Notes: generated by a model from the sequence alone, not told the origin. A stretch of DNA of 64,000 nucleotides from Salinisphaera sp052044135 (GCF_052044135.1 NZ_JBQDYF010000001.1:372001-436000); one strand, 5' to 3'; shown: positions 32,256 through 41,383, numbered from the stretch's first letter. Translations and numbers: made by a program.

Positions 32256-33818
32256 GTGACAGTGGACACCCTGGACTGCGATTTCCTGGTGCTGGGCAGC
32301 GGCGCGGCCGGCCTTTACGCGGCCTGGCAGGCGGCTGCACTCGGGCGTGTGGTCCTGGTCACCGACGGCGCGCTGGCCTCGGGCAGCAGCTACTGGGCCC
32401 AGGGCGGCATTGCGGCGGTCACGACCGACGACGATGCGCTGGAAGCCCATGTCGCCGATACGCTGGCCGCCGGGCGCGGCCTGTGCGACCGTGCGGCCGT
32501 GGAGATCCTGGTGGCCGAGGGCGCGGCCGTGGTACGCGCGCTGATCGCCGCCGGCATGCCGTTCGACACCGACGCCGACGGTCGCCTGCGACGCGGCCTG
32601 GAAGGCGGGCATTCGCATCACCGCATCCTGCACGCGCTGGGCGTACAGACCGGCAAGGCGCTGGTCGATTTCCTGATCGCGCGTATCCGTGAGTGCGACA
32701 CCATTACGGTGGTCGAGCACGGCTTCGCCCATCGGCTGCTGCGCGATGCCGACGGTCGCTGCGCGGGCGCGCGGATCCACCGACAGGACGTGGACGGCGA
32801 ACTCAGGGTGCGGGCGCCGGCGACCCTTCTCGCTACCGGCGGTTATTCCGCGCTGTTCGAGCGCACCACCAACCCGGCCGGCGCGCTCGGCGTGGGTGTG
32901 GGCCTGGCGCGCGCGGCCGGCGCGCGCCAGGCCGACCTGGAGTTCGTCCAGTTTCATCCGACCGCGTTCCACGAAGCCAGCGGGCGGACGTTTCTGATCA
33001 GCGAAGCGCTGCGCGGGGCCGGGGCGACGCTGGTCAACGCCGCCGGCGAGCGCTTTCTGGCGGATGCGCCGGGTGCCGAACTGGCGCCGCGCGATGTCGT
33101 GGCCAGCGCCATCACGGCCGAGATCGCGCGCCAGGACGTGCCCTACGTCGGACTGGATCTGCGCCATCTCGATCCGGCGATGCTGGAACAGTCCTTCGGC
33201 TTCATCATGGCGGCGATCGCCGAGCGTGGTATCGACTGGCGACGCGAGCCGGTGCCGGTCGCGCCCGCGGCCCACTACTGCATCGGCGGCGTGGCCACCG
33301 ATCACCACGGCGCGACCGATGTGCCCGGCCTGTATGCCGCTGGCGAGGTCGCGGCCACCGGCGTGCACGGCGCCAATCGTCTGGCCAGCAATTCGTTGCT
33401 GGAATGCCTGGTGTTCGCGCAGCGTGCCGTGGCCCACGCCGCCGAGCGCGCTGCGCCGCGACCCGGCCGGGTCGACAACGGGCCGATATGGCGGGTCGAG
33501 CCGGGGCACGCTGACGCATTCGCCACGCGGCGCCGCGATCTGGGTGCGTTGATGATGCGCCACGTCGGGATCGAGCGGGATCGCGCCGGGCTGGAGGCCG
33601 CGCTCGCTGCCATCGAAACGGCCCGGGCCGCGCCGCTGTCGGCATCCCCGGATCGGGCCGACGACTATTTCGCCTTCCTCGATCGCCATGTTCATGCGCT
33701 GGCCGACGCCATCGCCCGGGCCGCACTGGCCCGCGAGACCAGTGTCGGCGTACATTGCCGGCGCGATACGCGCCCCGCCGTGCATCGCGATCGGCCCGTA
33801 TTCGTATCGGTAAAGTAA
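32256..33818 (+). CDS. nadB: L-aspartate oxidase
   Basis: A 520-residue FAD enzyme that oxidises aspartate to iminoaspartate, the first step of de novo NAD synthesis. The dinucleotide-binding motif FLVLGSGAAGLYAA is at 10-23, then the family landmarks SYWAQGGIAAV, GGHSHHRILHA, ATGGYSALFE and the active-site region QFHPTAFH. The C-terminus keeps VAPAAHYCIGGVATD, GLYAAGEVAATGVHGANRLASNSLLE and the helical cap. The start is GTG 32256 (a second GTG at 32262 is possible). Its stop TAA overlaps the ATG of nadC by one base, so the two are translationally coupled. Confidence 0.95.
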   Translation: MTVDTLDCDFLVLGSGAAGLYAAWQAAALGRVVLVTDGALASGSSYWAQGGIAAVTTDDDALEAHVADTLAAGRGLCDRAAVEILVAEGAAVVRALIAAGMPFDTDADGRLRRGLEGGHSHHRILHALGVQTGKALVDFLIARIRECDTITVVEHGFAHRLLRDADGRCAGARIHRQDVDGELRVRAPATLLATGGYSALFERTTNPAGALGVGVGLARAAGARQADLEFVQFHPTAFHEASGRTFLISEALRGAGATLVNAAGERFLADAPGAELAPRDVVASAITAEIARQDVPYVGLDLRHLDPAMLEQSFGFIMAAIAERGIDWRREPVPVAPAAHYCIGGVATDHHGATDVPGLYAAGEVAATGVHGANRLASNSLLECLVFAQRAVAHAAERAAPRPGRVDNGPIWRVEPGHADAFATRRRDLGALMMRHVGIERDRAGLEAALAAIETARAAPLSASPDRADDYFAFLDRHVHALADAIARAALARETSVGVHCRRDTRPAVHRDRPVFVSVK

Positions 33819-34690
33819 TGAATCAGCCCGCCGCCCCTATCCAATCCAAGATCGAATCCACGATCGACCCGGCCCGCATCGACCGCTGGCTGGCCGAGGA
33901 TGTGCACACCGGCGACGTCACCACCGACGCCGTGCTCGATGCGGGCGCGCCGGTTGCCGCGCGCTGGGTGGCCAAGGCCGAGGGCGTGATCGCGGGGCTG
34001 GCCGAGGCCGAGGCCGTGTTCCGGCGGCTCGATCCGGATCTGGACTGGCGCCCGGTGGTGGCCGAGGGCGACGCTGTGACCGCCGGGACCGAACTGGTCG
34101 CCTTCGAAGGCGCCGGGCGGGCGGTGCTCACCGGTGAGCGCACCGCGCTCAACATCGCCCAGCGCATGTCCGGCATTGCCACCGCCACCCGGGGTTACGT
34201 CGACCGGGTCGCCGGCCATCGCGCGCGTATTCTCGATACCCGCAAGACGGTGCCCGGGCTGCGCGATCTGGACAAGAAGGCCGTGGCCATCGGCGGCGGC
34301 GTCAATCATCGCGCCGGGCTGTACGATCTGGCCATGATCAAGGACAACCACATCGCCGCCGCCGGCGGCATCACCGCGGCAGTGGCGGCGGTACGGGCCT
34401 ACGCGCCGGCCATCGGCATCGAGGTCGAGACCACCACGCTGGATGAACTCGACGAGGCCCTGGCCGCGGGCGTCGACCTGATCATGCTGGACAACATGAC
34501 GCCCGACACCATGGCCGCCGCGGTCGAGCGCACCGCAGGGCGGGCGCGGCTTGAGGCGTCCGGCAATGTCGGGCGCGACAATATCGCCAGCATTGCCGCC
34601 ACCGGCGTGGATTTCATCTCGATCGGCGCGCTCACCCATTCGGTGATCGCTTTCGATATCAGCCAGCGCGTCGATCGCATTCAGTCATAA
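33818..34690 (+). CDS. nadC: nicotinate-nucleotide pyrophosphorylase (quinolinate phosphoribosyltransferase)
   Basis: A 290-residue enzyme converting quinolinate and PRPP to nicotinate mononucleotide. Landmarks in order are EDVHTGDVTTDAV near 27-39, LTGERTALNIAQRMSGIAT, ILDTRKTVPGLRDLDKKAVAIGGGVNHRAGLYDLAMIKDNHI and IEVETTTLDEL, with the C-terminal LEASGNVGRDNI and DFISIGALTHS. All expected active-site blocks are present at normal spacing. ATG 33818 shares one base with the nadB stop codon. It is the middle gene of the nadB-nadC-nadA operon. Confidence 0.96.
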   Translation: MNQPAAPIQSKIESTIDPARIDRWLAEDVHTGDVTTDAVLDAGAPVAARWVAKAEGVIAGLAEAEAVFRRLDPDLDWRPVVAEGDAVTAGTELVAFEGAGRAVLTGERTALNIAQRMSGIATATRGYVDRVAGHRARILDTRKTVPGLRDLDKKAVAIGGGVNHRAGLYDLAMIKDNHIAAAGGITAAVAAVRAYAPAIGIEVETTTLDELDEALAAGVDLIMLDNMTPDTMAAAVERTAGRARLEASGNVGRDNIASIAATGVDFISIGALTHSVIAFDISQRVDRIQS

Positions 34691-34743
34691 TCCGGCCTCA
34701 TGCGAGGCCGGCCGCCGTTATCGGCCGGGAGGAGAAGCACGAC

Positions 34744-35691
34744 ATGACCACCCACAACGAACAGCTCGTCGCCGACATCCAGCGGCTCAAGGCCGCCAAG
34801 AACGCCGTCATCCTGGCGCACAACTATGAGCGCCCCGAGATTCAGGATATCTGCGACTATCTCGGCGATTCGCTCGGCCTATCGCGCCAGGCCGCGGCTA
34901 CCGATGCCGATGTGATCGTATTCTGTGGCGTGCACTTCATGGCCGAGACGGCATCCATCATCTCGCCGGACAAGACGGTGCTGATCCCCGACCTCAACGC
35001 CGGCTGCTCGCTGGCCGAGAGCATCACGCTGGAACAGCTGCAGGCCTGGAAGGCCGAGCATCCGGGCGCGACCGTCGTCGCCTATGTGAACACCTCGGCG
35101 GCGATCAAGTCGGAATGCGACTACTGCGTGACCTCATCCAACGCCGTACAGGTGATCGAGGCGATTCCGGCAGACGAAGAGATTCTGTTCCTGCCGGATC
35201 GCTTCCTCGGCACCTATGTGGAGATGATCACCGGGCGCAAGCTGCACATCTGGCCGGGCTCCTGCCACGTGCACGAGAAGATCGGCGACATGAATCTGGC
35301 TGCCAAGCAGCGCGAATACCCCAACGCCGAGATCCTCATTCACCCGGAATGCGGCTGTTCCACGGCCTGCATGATGAACTCGGCGATGAGCTTCGACTGC
35401 AAGGATGCCCATATCCACTCCACCAGCGGCATGCTCACGCATGCGCACGAGTCCGAGGCACAGGAATTCGTGGTGGCGACCGAGACCGGCATCCTGCACC
35501 GGATGAGAAAGGAAAATCCCGGCAAGACCTTCCACCCGGCCAGCGAGAACTCGGTCTGCGAGTACATGAAGCTGACCACGCTGGCCAAGCTGCGCGATGC
35601 ACTGGCCTACGATCGTTATGAGGTGAAGGTCGACCCGGTGCTGGCCGAGGCCGCGCGCCGTCCCATCGACCGGATGCTGGCGATCGGCTGA
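34744..35691 (+). CDS. nadA: quinolinate synthase
   Basis: A 315-residue iron-sulfur enzyme condensing iminoaspartate (from NadB) with dihydroxyacetone phosphate to form quinolinate. The three cysteines expected to hold the [4Fe-4S] cluster are C88 (DLNAGCSL), C174 (PGSCHVH) and C272 (NSVCEYM). Substrate-site motifs AHNYERPEIQD, YVNTSAAIKSECDYCVTSSN and HPECGC are intact. Several additional cysteines (203, 205 and 209) are typical of the longer NadA subtype. A strong GGAGGAG lies about ten bases before ATG 34744. It is separated from nadC by 53 bases. Confidence 0.96.
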   Translation: MTTHNEQLVADIQRLKAAKNAVILAHNYERPEIQDICDYLGDSLGLSRQAAATDADVIVFCGVHFMAETASIISPDKTVLIPDLNAGCSLAESITLEQLQAWKAEHPGATVVAYVNTSAAIKSECDYCVTSSNAVQVIEAIPADEEILFLPDRFLGTYVEMITGRKLHIWPGSCHVHEKIGDMNLAAKQREYPNAEILIHPECGCSTACMMNSAMSFDCKDAHIHSTSGMLTHAHESEAQEFVVATETGILHRMRKENPGKTFHPASENSVCEYMKLTTLAKLRDALAYDRYEVKVDPVLAEAARRPIDRMLAIG

Positions 35692-35732
35692 CGCGGCCTG
35701 TCGCCCGCCGGTCGTGGCGATGGGCGCGCTCT

Positions 35733-36668
35733 TTACACCAGCGTTGTGAACCGATGCCGGTACATTGTCGCCGCGATCAGGCAGGCCGCGGCAAAGAGTA
35801 GCCCCAGCCACAGATCGAGGGTCGTGACGGGACGATAAACGGCGGCCAGCGCCGGGCCGAGGCCGCCCTGGGCACCGAGCGCGGACAGGGCGCGGGTGAA
35901 TCCGGTGGGCAGGATCGGGCCGACCAGCAGATGCCAGACCGGGTTCGGCAGCCCGAGCCCGCCGAGCATGGCAAAAAATGCCGGCACGATCACGGCCATG
36001 AGCGCCGGATGGCGGCGGGCCGTGGCCGAACACAGCAGCAGCCAGCCGACCGCCGGCGCCAGTGTCAGCAGATAGACCGGCAGCGCGGCCACGGTCAGGC
36101 CGCTGATTGCCAACAGATGAGTCTGGGCGATCAGATCGCGGGCCGCGGCCCCGGCGCCGAGCAGGGGCACAATGTAGATGCCGATGCAGATCCAGCCGGT
36201 CACGAGTGCGGCGGCCGTGTAGATCGCCGGCACGGCGATCATGACGATGAGTGTTTTGGCGGCCACGCTTTGACCGTCGCTCACGGGCAGCGATTTCCAG
36301 AACAGGATGCTGCGATCGCGGCGTTCCTCGAACAGACAGCCCAGGGCGTAGGACACCATCGCCGCCCCCAGCGCGAGCGCGAACAGCAGCAGTGTGGCCA
36401 GCAGCAGCAGCGAAATCGCCGGACCCAGATCGGCAGCGTTGCCCGGGCCGAGCGGCTGCAGGTTGAGCGCGAGCATGTTCAGCACGCTGCCGTTGTCGAA
36501 TTCGAAATGGATCCGGCGACCGCCGTGGCCGAACAGGCTGGAGACGAGCAGCAGCAGGTTGAGCAGGATCATGACGCCGCCGAGAAGCACCGGCGCCATG
36601 ATCAAGCGACGATGCTCCATGGCTTCGCGCCGCAGCAGCCAGCGGATGTTGTGCCAGGCGGTGTTCAT
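35733..36668 (-). CDS. ABC transporter permease
   Basis: A 311-residue inner-membrane protein with six predicted helices and an N-terminal amphipathic segment (IRWLLRREAMEHRRLIMAPVL), as in ABC-2 type permeases. The cytoplasmic loop FEERRDRSILFWKSLPVSDGQSVAAKTL at about 112-140 is strongly reminiscent of ABC-2 exporters paired with GntR-linked ATPases (YtrC/D-like). It overlaps the ATPase gene upstream by four bases (ATGA), so the pair forms one exporter. The substrate is unknown. No gene-specific regulator sits beside the pair. Confidence 0.82.
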   Translation of the reverse strand: MNTAWHNIRWLLRREAMEHRRLIMAPVLLGGVMILLNLLLLVSSLFGHGGRRIHFEFDNGSVLNMLALNLQPLGPGNAADLGPAISLLLLATLLLFALALGAAMVSYALGCLFEERRDRSILFWKSLPVSDGQSVAAKTLIVMIAVPAIYTAAALVTGWICIGIYIVPLLGAGAAARDLIAQTHLLAISGLTVAALPVYLLTLAPAVGWLLLCSATARRHPALMAVIVPAFFAMLGGLGLPNPVWHLLVGPILPTGFTRALSALGAQGGLGPALAAVYRPVTTLDLWLGLLFAAACLIAATMYRHRFTTLV

Positions 36669-37540
36669 GCGGGCTCCGGGTGCATGCAGGCCGTGAACAG
36701 ATCGGCCAGAGCGGGGGGGCGCGGGTTGTCGTCGAGCGCGGCCACGGCGTTGCGATCGATTCCGGCCCCGCGATCGAAGATCAGGGCGTGGGCGCCGGGC
36801 AGGCGCCGCTCGCCGATCGGGCCGAGCGCGCGGGCGGCCGCGAGCCGGGCCGGGGCCACGCGGACCTCGATGAAGCGTTCGGCCAGCTCCGCCATGGAGG
36901 CATCGAGAATCTTGCGGCCGTCGCGCAGGAAGATGACGTCGGTGAGGATGCGCTCGATCTCCTCGACCTGGTGGGTGGTGACGACAATCGTGCGCCTGGC
37001 GTCGAAATAGTCGCCGAGCAGGTTGTCGTAGAAGGAGCGCCGGAACAGCAGGTCGAGGCCGAGCGTGGGTTCGTCCAGCACCAGCAGCCGGGCATCGATC
37101 GCCATGATGAGCGCGAGATGCAATTGCACGATCATGCCCTTGGACAGCTGGCCGACCCGACTCGCCGGATCCAGTGCCGAGCGGGCGAGGAAACGCTCAC
37201 AGCGCGCGCGTGAGAAATGGGGGTGCAGGCCGCCGACCAGCGCCACCGCCTCGCGCACCCGCAGCCAGCGCGGCAGGGTGGCGACGTCCGAGATGAAGCA
37301 CACCTCGCGCATGAGCGCATCGCGATCACGGATCGGGTCGTGGCCCAGAATGCGCAGTTCGCCCTCGCCATTGGCCAGCCCCAGCAGCCGGTTGAGCAGC
37401 GTGGTCTTGCCGGCGCCGTTGGGCCCGATCAGGCCGACGATGCGCCCCGGGCCCACGTTCAGGTCGACATCCGCGAGCGCGACCTTGCGCTGGAAACGCT
37501 TGCCGAGCCCGCGTGCGTGGATGACCGGGGTGTCGTTCAT
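36665..37540 (-). CDS. ABC transporter ATP-binding protein
   Basis: A 291-residue ATPase. Walker A is GPNGAGKTT at about 39-47 and Walker B is LLVLDEPTLGLD near 150-161, with the switch histidine in VTTHQVEEIE. The signature loop reads QLSKGM rather than the usual LSGGQ, a variant common in ABC-2 exporter ATPases. The C-terminal 70 residues (after VIFLRDGRKILDAS) are an accessory domain typical of this group. ATG 37540. It precedes the permease gene with an ATGA overlap. Together they probably export a lipid-like or peptide compound, but nothing in the sequence names it. Confidence 0.87.
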   Translation of the reverse strand: MNDTPVIHARGLGKRFQRKVALADVDLNVGPGRIVGLIGPNGAGKTTLLNRLLGLANGEGELRILGHDPIRDRDALMREVCFISDVATLPRWLRVREAVALVGGLHPHFSRARCERFLARSALDPASRVGQLSKGMIVQLHLALIMAIDARLLVLDEPTLGLDLLFRRSFYDNLLGDYFDARRTIVVTTHQVEEIERILTDVIFLRDGRKILDASMAELAERFIEVRVAPARLAAARALGPIGERRLPGAHALIFDRGAGIDRNAVAALDDNPRPPALADLFTACMHPEPA

Positions 37541-37733
37541 GACCTATGACTCGCGGGAGGAATGCCGGCGCATGATTTTGGCATGTCCTTTCTGAATCCA
37601 CCCCAATCTCCGGCGCCATGCCGTCTGTTTTTCTCGGCTGGCGCCCGGTGGGCGGTCCACTTTTCGGAATAGCCCCGGCGTGTCACGATTCAAAGCGCCG
37701 ATTTATGCGCCGCGAGGCCGATGGCGCCGTGCG

Positions 37734-37748
37734 ATGAATCGGATTCAT
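37734..37748. promoter_or_regulatory. 15-base palindrome upstream of the nucleoside hydrolase
   Basis: ATGAATC-G-GATTCAT is a perfect inverted repeat with seven-base arms, 38 bases before ATG 37787. Its position and symmetry fit an operator for a dimeric regulator, but no matching regulator is next to it. Confidence 0.35.
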
Positions 37749-37786
37749 GCGCGTCGCCGGACCGCGTATTCGTCAGGGGGAAAGCC

Positions 37787-38911
37787 ATGAGACGTTGTTT
37801 GGGCCTGTGCTGGTTGGCTTGCGTGTTGATCTGTATCGGGGGCACGGCCTTCGCCGCACCGGCATCCACCCCGCGGCTGGTGGTCATCGATCAGGACGGT
37901 TCGGGGCCCGGCGGCAGCAACATGCGTGCGATGCTGGCGCTCATCCAGGCGCCGCAGGTGAAGGTTCTGGGTATCTCGATGGTCACCGGCAATGCGTGGA
38001 TGAAAGCGGAGACGCAACACACACTGCGCATGCTCGAACTCATCGGACGGCGCGATATTCCGGTGTATGAGGGGGCGGTACATCCGTTGGTGCGCAGCCG
38101 CAGGAAAACGCTCGCCGAGCAGAAACTCGACGGGCATGTTGCCTGGCTCGGCGCCTGGGGCGGCGACGGAACCGACCCCAAGGCGTATCCGAGCGACCCG
38201 AATGCGCGCCAGGCGATGCCCGAAGGGCGGCCCTCGATCGCCGCGCGGCAAGAGGATGCCGCCCATTTCCTGATCGCTGCCGTGCATGCCCATCCGGGGC
38301 AGGTGACGGTGTTCGCGGCCGGGCCGCTGACCAATCTGGCGCTGGCCCAACGCATCGATCCGAGCTTCGCCCGCACGGCCAAGCAGCTTGTCGTGATGGG
38401 CGGTTCGATCTCGCCGACGACCGACGATGCCGAGTTCAGCACCACCCCGAGTCATGAATTCAATGTCTGGTTCGATCCGGAAGCGGCGCATATCGTATTC
38501 ACGGCCGACTGGCGCAAGATCATCGATACGCCCGTGGATATCTCGCTGCAGAGCTGGTATTCGGACAAAATGCAGGCGGCGATCGCGAAATCGCACAGTC
38601 CGGCGGCGCAGTACCTGGCCCGGTACGACACCGAGCGCTACTACATGTGGGACGAGATCGCCGCGCTGGCCTGGCTGCACCCGGCACTGGTGACGAAAAC
38701 GCGCCAGCTGTACCTGGATGCGGATATGAGCCATGGCCCGAGCTATGGTAATACGCTCGCCTGGACGAAGCGCAGCAAACCCGAGACCGCTGGGCCACCG
38801 GCGATCGTGCAGATGAAGCTGGATCGCGCCGCCTTCGACCGCGCGTTCATCGCGCTCATGCGGGCGCCGACCCCGCTTGCCCGCGATCCGGCGGTGCGTC
38901 GACACGACTGA
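37787..38911 (+). CDS. exported nucleoside hydrolase-like protein
   Basis: A 374-residue protein with a signal peptide (MRRCLGLCWLACVLICIGGTAFA, cut before APAST), so periplasmic. The body resembles inosine/uridine-preferring nucleoside hydrolases: VKVLGISMVTGNAW, PVYEGAVHPLV, VTVFAAGPLTNLALAQ, VVMGGSI, and HEFNVWFDPEAAHIVF with the expected asparagine and aspartate of the active site. The N-terminal calcium-binding loop, normally DxDPGxDDA, reads DQDGSGPGGSN here, so the paired aspartates are missing and only the first two are kept. Exported relatives with a GPGGS insertion exist, so the divergence may be a subfamily trait. GGGGGA precedes the start. Activity on ribonucleosides is likely but unproven. 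Confidence 0.78.
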   Translation: MRRCLGLCWLACVLICIGGTAFAAPASTPRLVVIDQDGSGPGGSNMRAMLALIQAPQVKVLGISMVTGNAWMKAETQHTLRMLELIGRRDIPVYEGAVHPLVRSRRKTLAEQKLDGHVAWLGAWGGDGTDPKAYPSDPNARQAMPEGRPSIAARQEDAAHFLIAAVHAHPGQVTVFAAGPLTNLALAQRIDPSFARTAKQLVVMGGSISPTTDDAEFSTTPSHEFNVWFDPEAAHIVFTADWRKIIDTPVDISLQSWYSDKMQAAIAKSHSPAAQYLARYDTERYYMWDEIAALAWLHPALVTKTRQLYLDADMSHGPSYGNTLAWTKRSKPETAGPPAIVQMKLDRAAFDRAFIALMRAPTPLARDPAVRRHD

Positions 38912-39003
38912 GCGCGGCCCGCGCACTCGTATTGTCGCCGCGCGAGTTCGGTGGTCACCAGCCGGTCGCAAGTGACCGGGCTTCGCCCCGGCGGTTTCAT
39001 GCA

Positions 39004-39034
39004 TTGTTCAGGCTGTACAGTTTAGCCTGTACAA
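39004..39034. promoter_or_regulatory. inverted repeat upstream of the His/Asp-rich lipoprotein
   Basis: TTGTTCAGGCT (39004-39014) and AGCCTGTACAA (39024-39034) are inverted complements with one mismatch and a nine-base spacer. TGTACA also occurs twice, 14 bases apart (39014-39019 and 39028-39033). It lies about 24 bases before ATG 39058 and could be an operator or a 5' leader hairpin. Confidence 0.4.
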
Positions 39035-39057
39035 AGAAAGTGCAACGGAGCATGGCC

Positions 39058-39267
39058 ATGAAACGACTTCTGTTCGCGGCCCCGTTATTGGTGTTGCTGG
39101 CCGCCTGCGTGCCGCCGTATCACGACCACGGCGGCTGGAACCATGGAGACCACGGCGGTTACGGGCACGGCCATGACCGTGGCCGGGACAATGACGATCA
39201 TGGTTATGGCCACGACCGGGATGATGACCACGGCGATCACGAAGGGCGCGACCCCGACCACGACTGA
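39058..39267 (+). CDS. small His/Asp-rich lipoprotein, putative metal binder
   Basis: A 69-residue protein with a short signal peptide and lipobox (LLAAC, cysteine near position 16). After CVPPYHDHGG the mature part is almost entirely His, Asp, Gly and Arg, in repeats such as HGDHGGYGHGHDRGRDNDDHGYGH. The composition suggests a disordered, surface-anchored chelator of zinc, nickel or copper; this is inference from composition only. GGAG lies seven bases before ATG 39058, which makes this start better than ATG 39052. No transporter for metals is adjacent. Confidence 0.65.
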   Translation: MKRLLFAAPLLVLLAACVPPYHDHGGWNHGDHGGYGHGHDRGRDNDDHGYGHDRDDDHGDHEGRDPDHD

Positions 39268-39294
39268 TCGCCGGGCGGTCGCGCCACCGGTCGG

Positions 39295-40242
39295 TCAGTC
39301 CACCTCGTCGCGGCGCGGCAGCCCGTCCGAATCGCCCGGATACTGAATCACGCGGGCGGCGATCGCATTGGCGCGCTCGAGCGCGGCCCGCGGCGTAGCG
39401 CCTTCCAGCCGGGCGCTGATGAAGCCGACCGCAAAACCGTCACCCGCGCCGACCGTATCCACGACCCGCTCGACCGCCCGGCCCGCCACCCGGCAGCGGT
39501 CCTGGGCCGACTGCCAGTACGCGCCTTCGGCGCCGAGCTTGACCACGACTTCGCCGGCACCGGCGCCGAGATAGAAATCTGCGATGGCCTCGGGCACACG
39601 CGAGCCGGTCAGAATCTCGCCTTCGTCGATGCCGGGCAGCACCCAATCGGCCTTGGCCGCGAGGGCGTTGATCGCCTCGCGCATAGCCTGTTCGCTTGTC
39701 CACAGGCTCGGCCGCAGGTTGGGATCGAACGAGATCGTGCCGCCGGCCGCGCGCATGGCATCCATGGCGTGATGACACAAGGCCTGCGCGGAACCGCTGA
39801 TCGCCGCCGGGATACCGGTGCAATGCAGATGCCGCGCGCCGGCCATGCGTTCGGCCGGCAAATCGGCCGGGCCGAGGGCGCTGGCGGCCGAGCCCCGGCG
39901 GAAATATTCGGTCTCCGGATCGCTGCCATCCTCGCTGCGCGACTTGATCTGCAGGCCGGTGGGGCGCGTGTCGTCGACGACCACGTGGCGGCCGTCGATG
40001 CCCTCGGCGGCCAGCGATTCGACGATGAAGCGGCCGAAGGCATCGTTGCCGACGCGGCTGGTCCAGTCCACGGCGAGCCCGAGCCGGGCCAGGCCGATGG
40101 CAACATTGCTGTCCGCACCGGCGAGCCGGCGGGTGAAATGGGTCACGTGCGCCAGATCGCCGGGCGTGTCGGCCGCGAACAGGGCCATGCTTTCGCCGAA
40201 GGTGACTACATCCACGCGTGCGTCGTGCGGCCCGGTCGTCAT
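39295..40242 (-). CDS. kdgK: 2-keto-3-deoxygluconate kinase (PfkB family)
   Basis: A 315-residue sugar kinase of the ribokinase/PfkB family. The opening VDVVTFGESMALF, the N-terminal GGADSNVA-like block (RRLAGADSNVAIGLARLG) and the C-terminal catalytic signature DTVGAGDGFAVGF are intact, with the catalytic aspartate in that last motif. The EYFRRGSAASAL segment near 115-126 is a feature of KDG kinases. It phosphorylates KDG to KDPG, the step after UxuA, whose gene is the divergent neighbour beyond the regulator. ATG 40242 overlaps the LacI gene's stop by four bases, so regulator and kinase share a transcript. Confidence 0.88.
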   Translation of the reverse strand: MTTGPHDARVDVVTFGESMALFAADTPGDLAHVTHFTRRLAGADSNVAIGLARLGLAVDWTSRVGNDAFGRFIVESLAAEGIDGRHVVVDDTRPTGLQIKSRSEDGSDPETEYFRRGSAASALGPADLPAERMAGARHLHCTGIPAAISGSAQALCHHAMDAMRAAGGTISFDPNLRPSLWTSEQAMREAINALAAKADWVLPGIDEGEILTGSRVPEAIADFYLGAGAGEVVVKLGAEGAYWQSAQDRCRVAGRAVERVVDTVGAGDGFAVGFISARLEGATPRAALERANAIAARVIQYPGDSDGLPRRDEVD

Positions 40243-41276
40243 GCCGGGGGCGCGGTCGAGCCGCGGGCCTTGAGCGTGGCCGGCAGGCGATGGACCGCGG
40301 CCGGTGCGGCGTCGCCGTTGATACGGTTCAGCAGCGTCCCGATGGCGCGGCGGCCGATGGCATCGACGGGCTGTGCCAGCGTGGAAATGCCGGGGCCGGC
40401 CAGAGCACACCAGGCGAGTTCGTCGATGCCCAGCACGCCCAGCCGGTGGAAGCCGTTCAGGCGCTGCAGTGCATGGCACACGGCGAGCGTGACCACGCCG
40501 TTGGCGCACAGTACGGCGGTGGGGCGGGGCTCGGCCATCAGCTCGGCCAGCCGTTCGTCGAGCCCTGGCGCACCGGCCTGTTCGATCACGGCTTCGTGCC
40601 GGTCCGCCGCCAGACCGCGGCGCCGGCATTCCGTCGTGAAGGCCTCGGCGCGGGCGATGCGCGAACTGATGCCGGCGACCGGCTCGATGATCAGTTCCAG
40701 CCGCTGATAGCCGCGCGCCACCAGATGTGCGATGGCTTCGTCCACCGCGGCGACATCGTCCAGCCCCACCATGTCGCAATCCAGTGCGTCGATCTGGCGA
40801 TCCACCAGCACCATCGATAGTCCGCGCTCGCGCATGGCCTCGAGCGCTTCGGTATTGCGGCCAACCGTGTTCACGATCAGGCCGTCCACGCTGTAACCGT
40901 CGAGCACCTCCAGGTGCCGGCGCTCCAGGGTTTCGTCGTTGTCGGTGTTGCAGACCATCAGCGAATAGCCGGCCTCGCCGCAGGCGCGCTCGGCGGCATG
41001 AATGAGGGCGACACTGTAGGGGTTGCGGATATCGGCGACCAGCGCGCCGATCAGTCGGGTGCGCCCGCCGCGCAGGCTGGCGGCGATGCGATCGGGCCGG
41101 AACCCGAGGCGTTTCACCGACCGCTCGATGCGGGCCTGCATGGCCTCCGACAGGCGATGACGCTCCTCGCCGAAATAACGCGAGACGCTGGTCTTGGAAA
41201 TACCCGCGTCGCGCGCGACATCGCGAATGGTGGGGCGACGTGTACTGTCGTGGGCCTGCGGCCGCGAATCGCTCAT
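40239..41276 (-). CDS. LacI family transcriptional regulator of the mannonate/KDG genes
   Basis: A 345-residue LacI-type repressor. The helix-turn-helix and hinge helix occupy about residues 16-62 (TIRDVARDAGISKTSVSRYF, then HRLSEAMQARIERSVKRLGFRP). The periplasmic-binding-protein-like effector domain follows (IGALVADIRNPYSVAL, then VDGLIVNT). It lies between kdgK (four-base overlap downstream) and uxuA (divergent), so it very likely senses a hexuronate intermediate such as KDG or mannonate and represses both directions. ATG 41276 is chosen because only 15 residues precede the DNA-binding domain. Confidence 0.9.
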   Translation of the reverse strand: MSDSRPQAHDSTRRPTIRDVARDAGISKTSVSRYFGEERHRLSEAMQARIERSVKRLGFRPDRIAASLRGGRTRLIGALVADIRNPYSVALIHAAERACGEAGYSLMVCNTDNDETLERRHLEVLDGYSVDGLIVNTVGRNTEALEAMRERGLSMVLVDRQIDALDCDMVGLDDVAAVDEAIAHLVARGYQRLELIIEPVAGISSRIARAEAFTTECRRRGLAADRHEAVIEQAGAPGLDERLAELMAEPRPTAVLCANGVVTLAVCHALQRLNGFHRLGVLGIDELAWCALAGPGISTLAQPVDAIGRRAIGTLLNRINGDAAPAAVHRLPATLKARGSTAPPA

Positions 41277-41383
41277 CGGACTCCTCGAAACACGCCCCGT
41301 ACCCGATTCGGCCAGAGTGCCGCGGTATCGAGCAGGGGACGCCAATGGGCATCGTTCGACCGTACGGGGCTGTCTGGCCGAAG

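Noticed and set aside
31902..33785. A 627-codon antisense frame over nadB
   Set aside because: The sense frame is a textbook L-aspartate oxidase; the antisense frame is Arg/Gly/His-rich with no domain.
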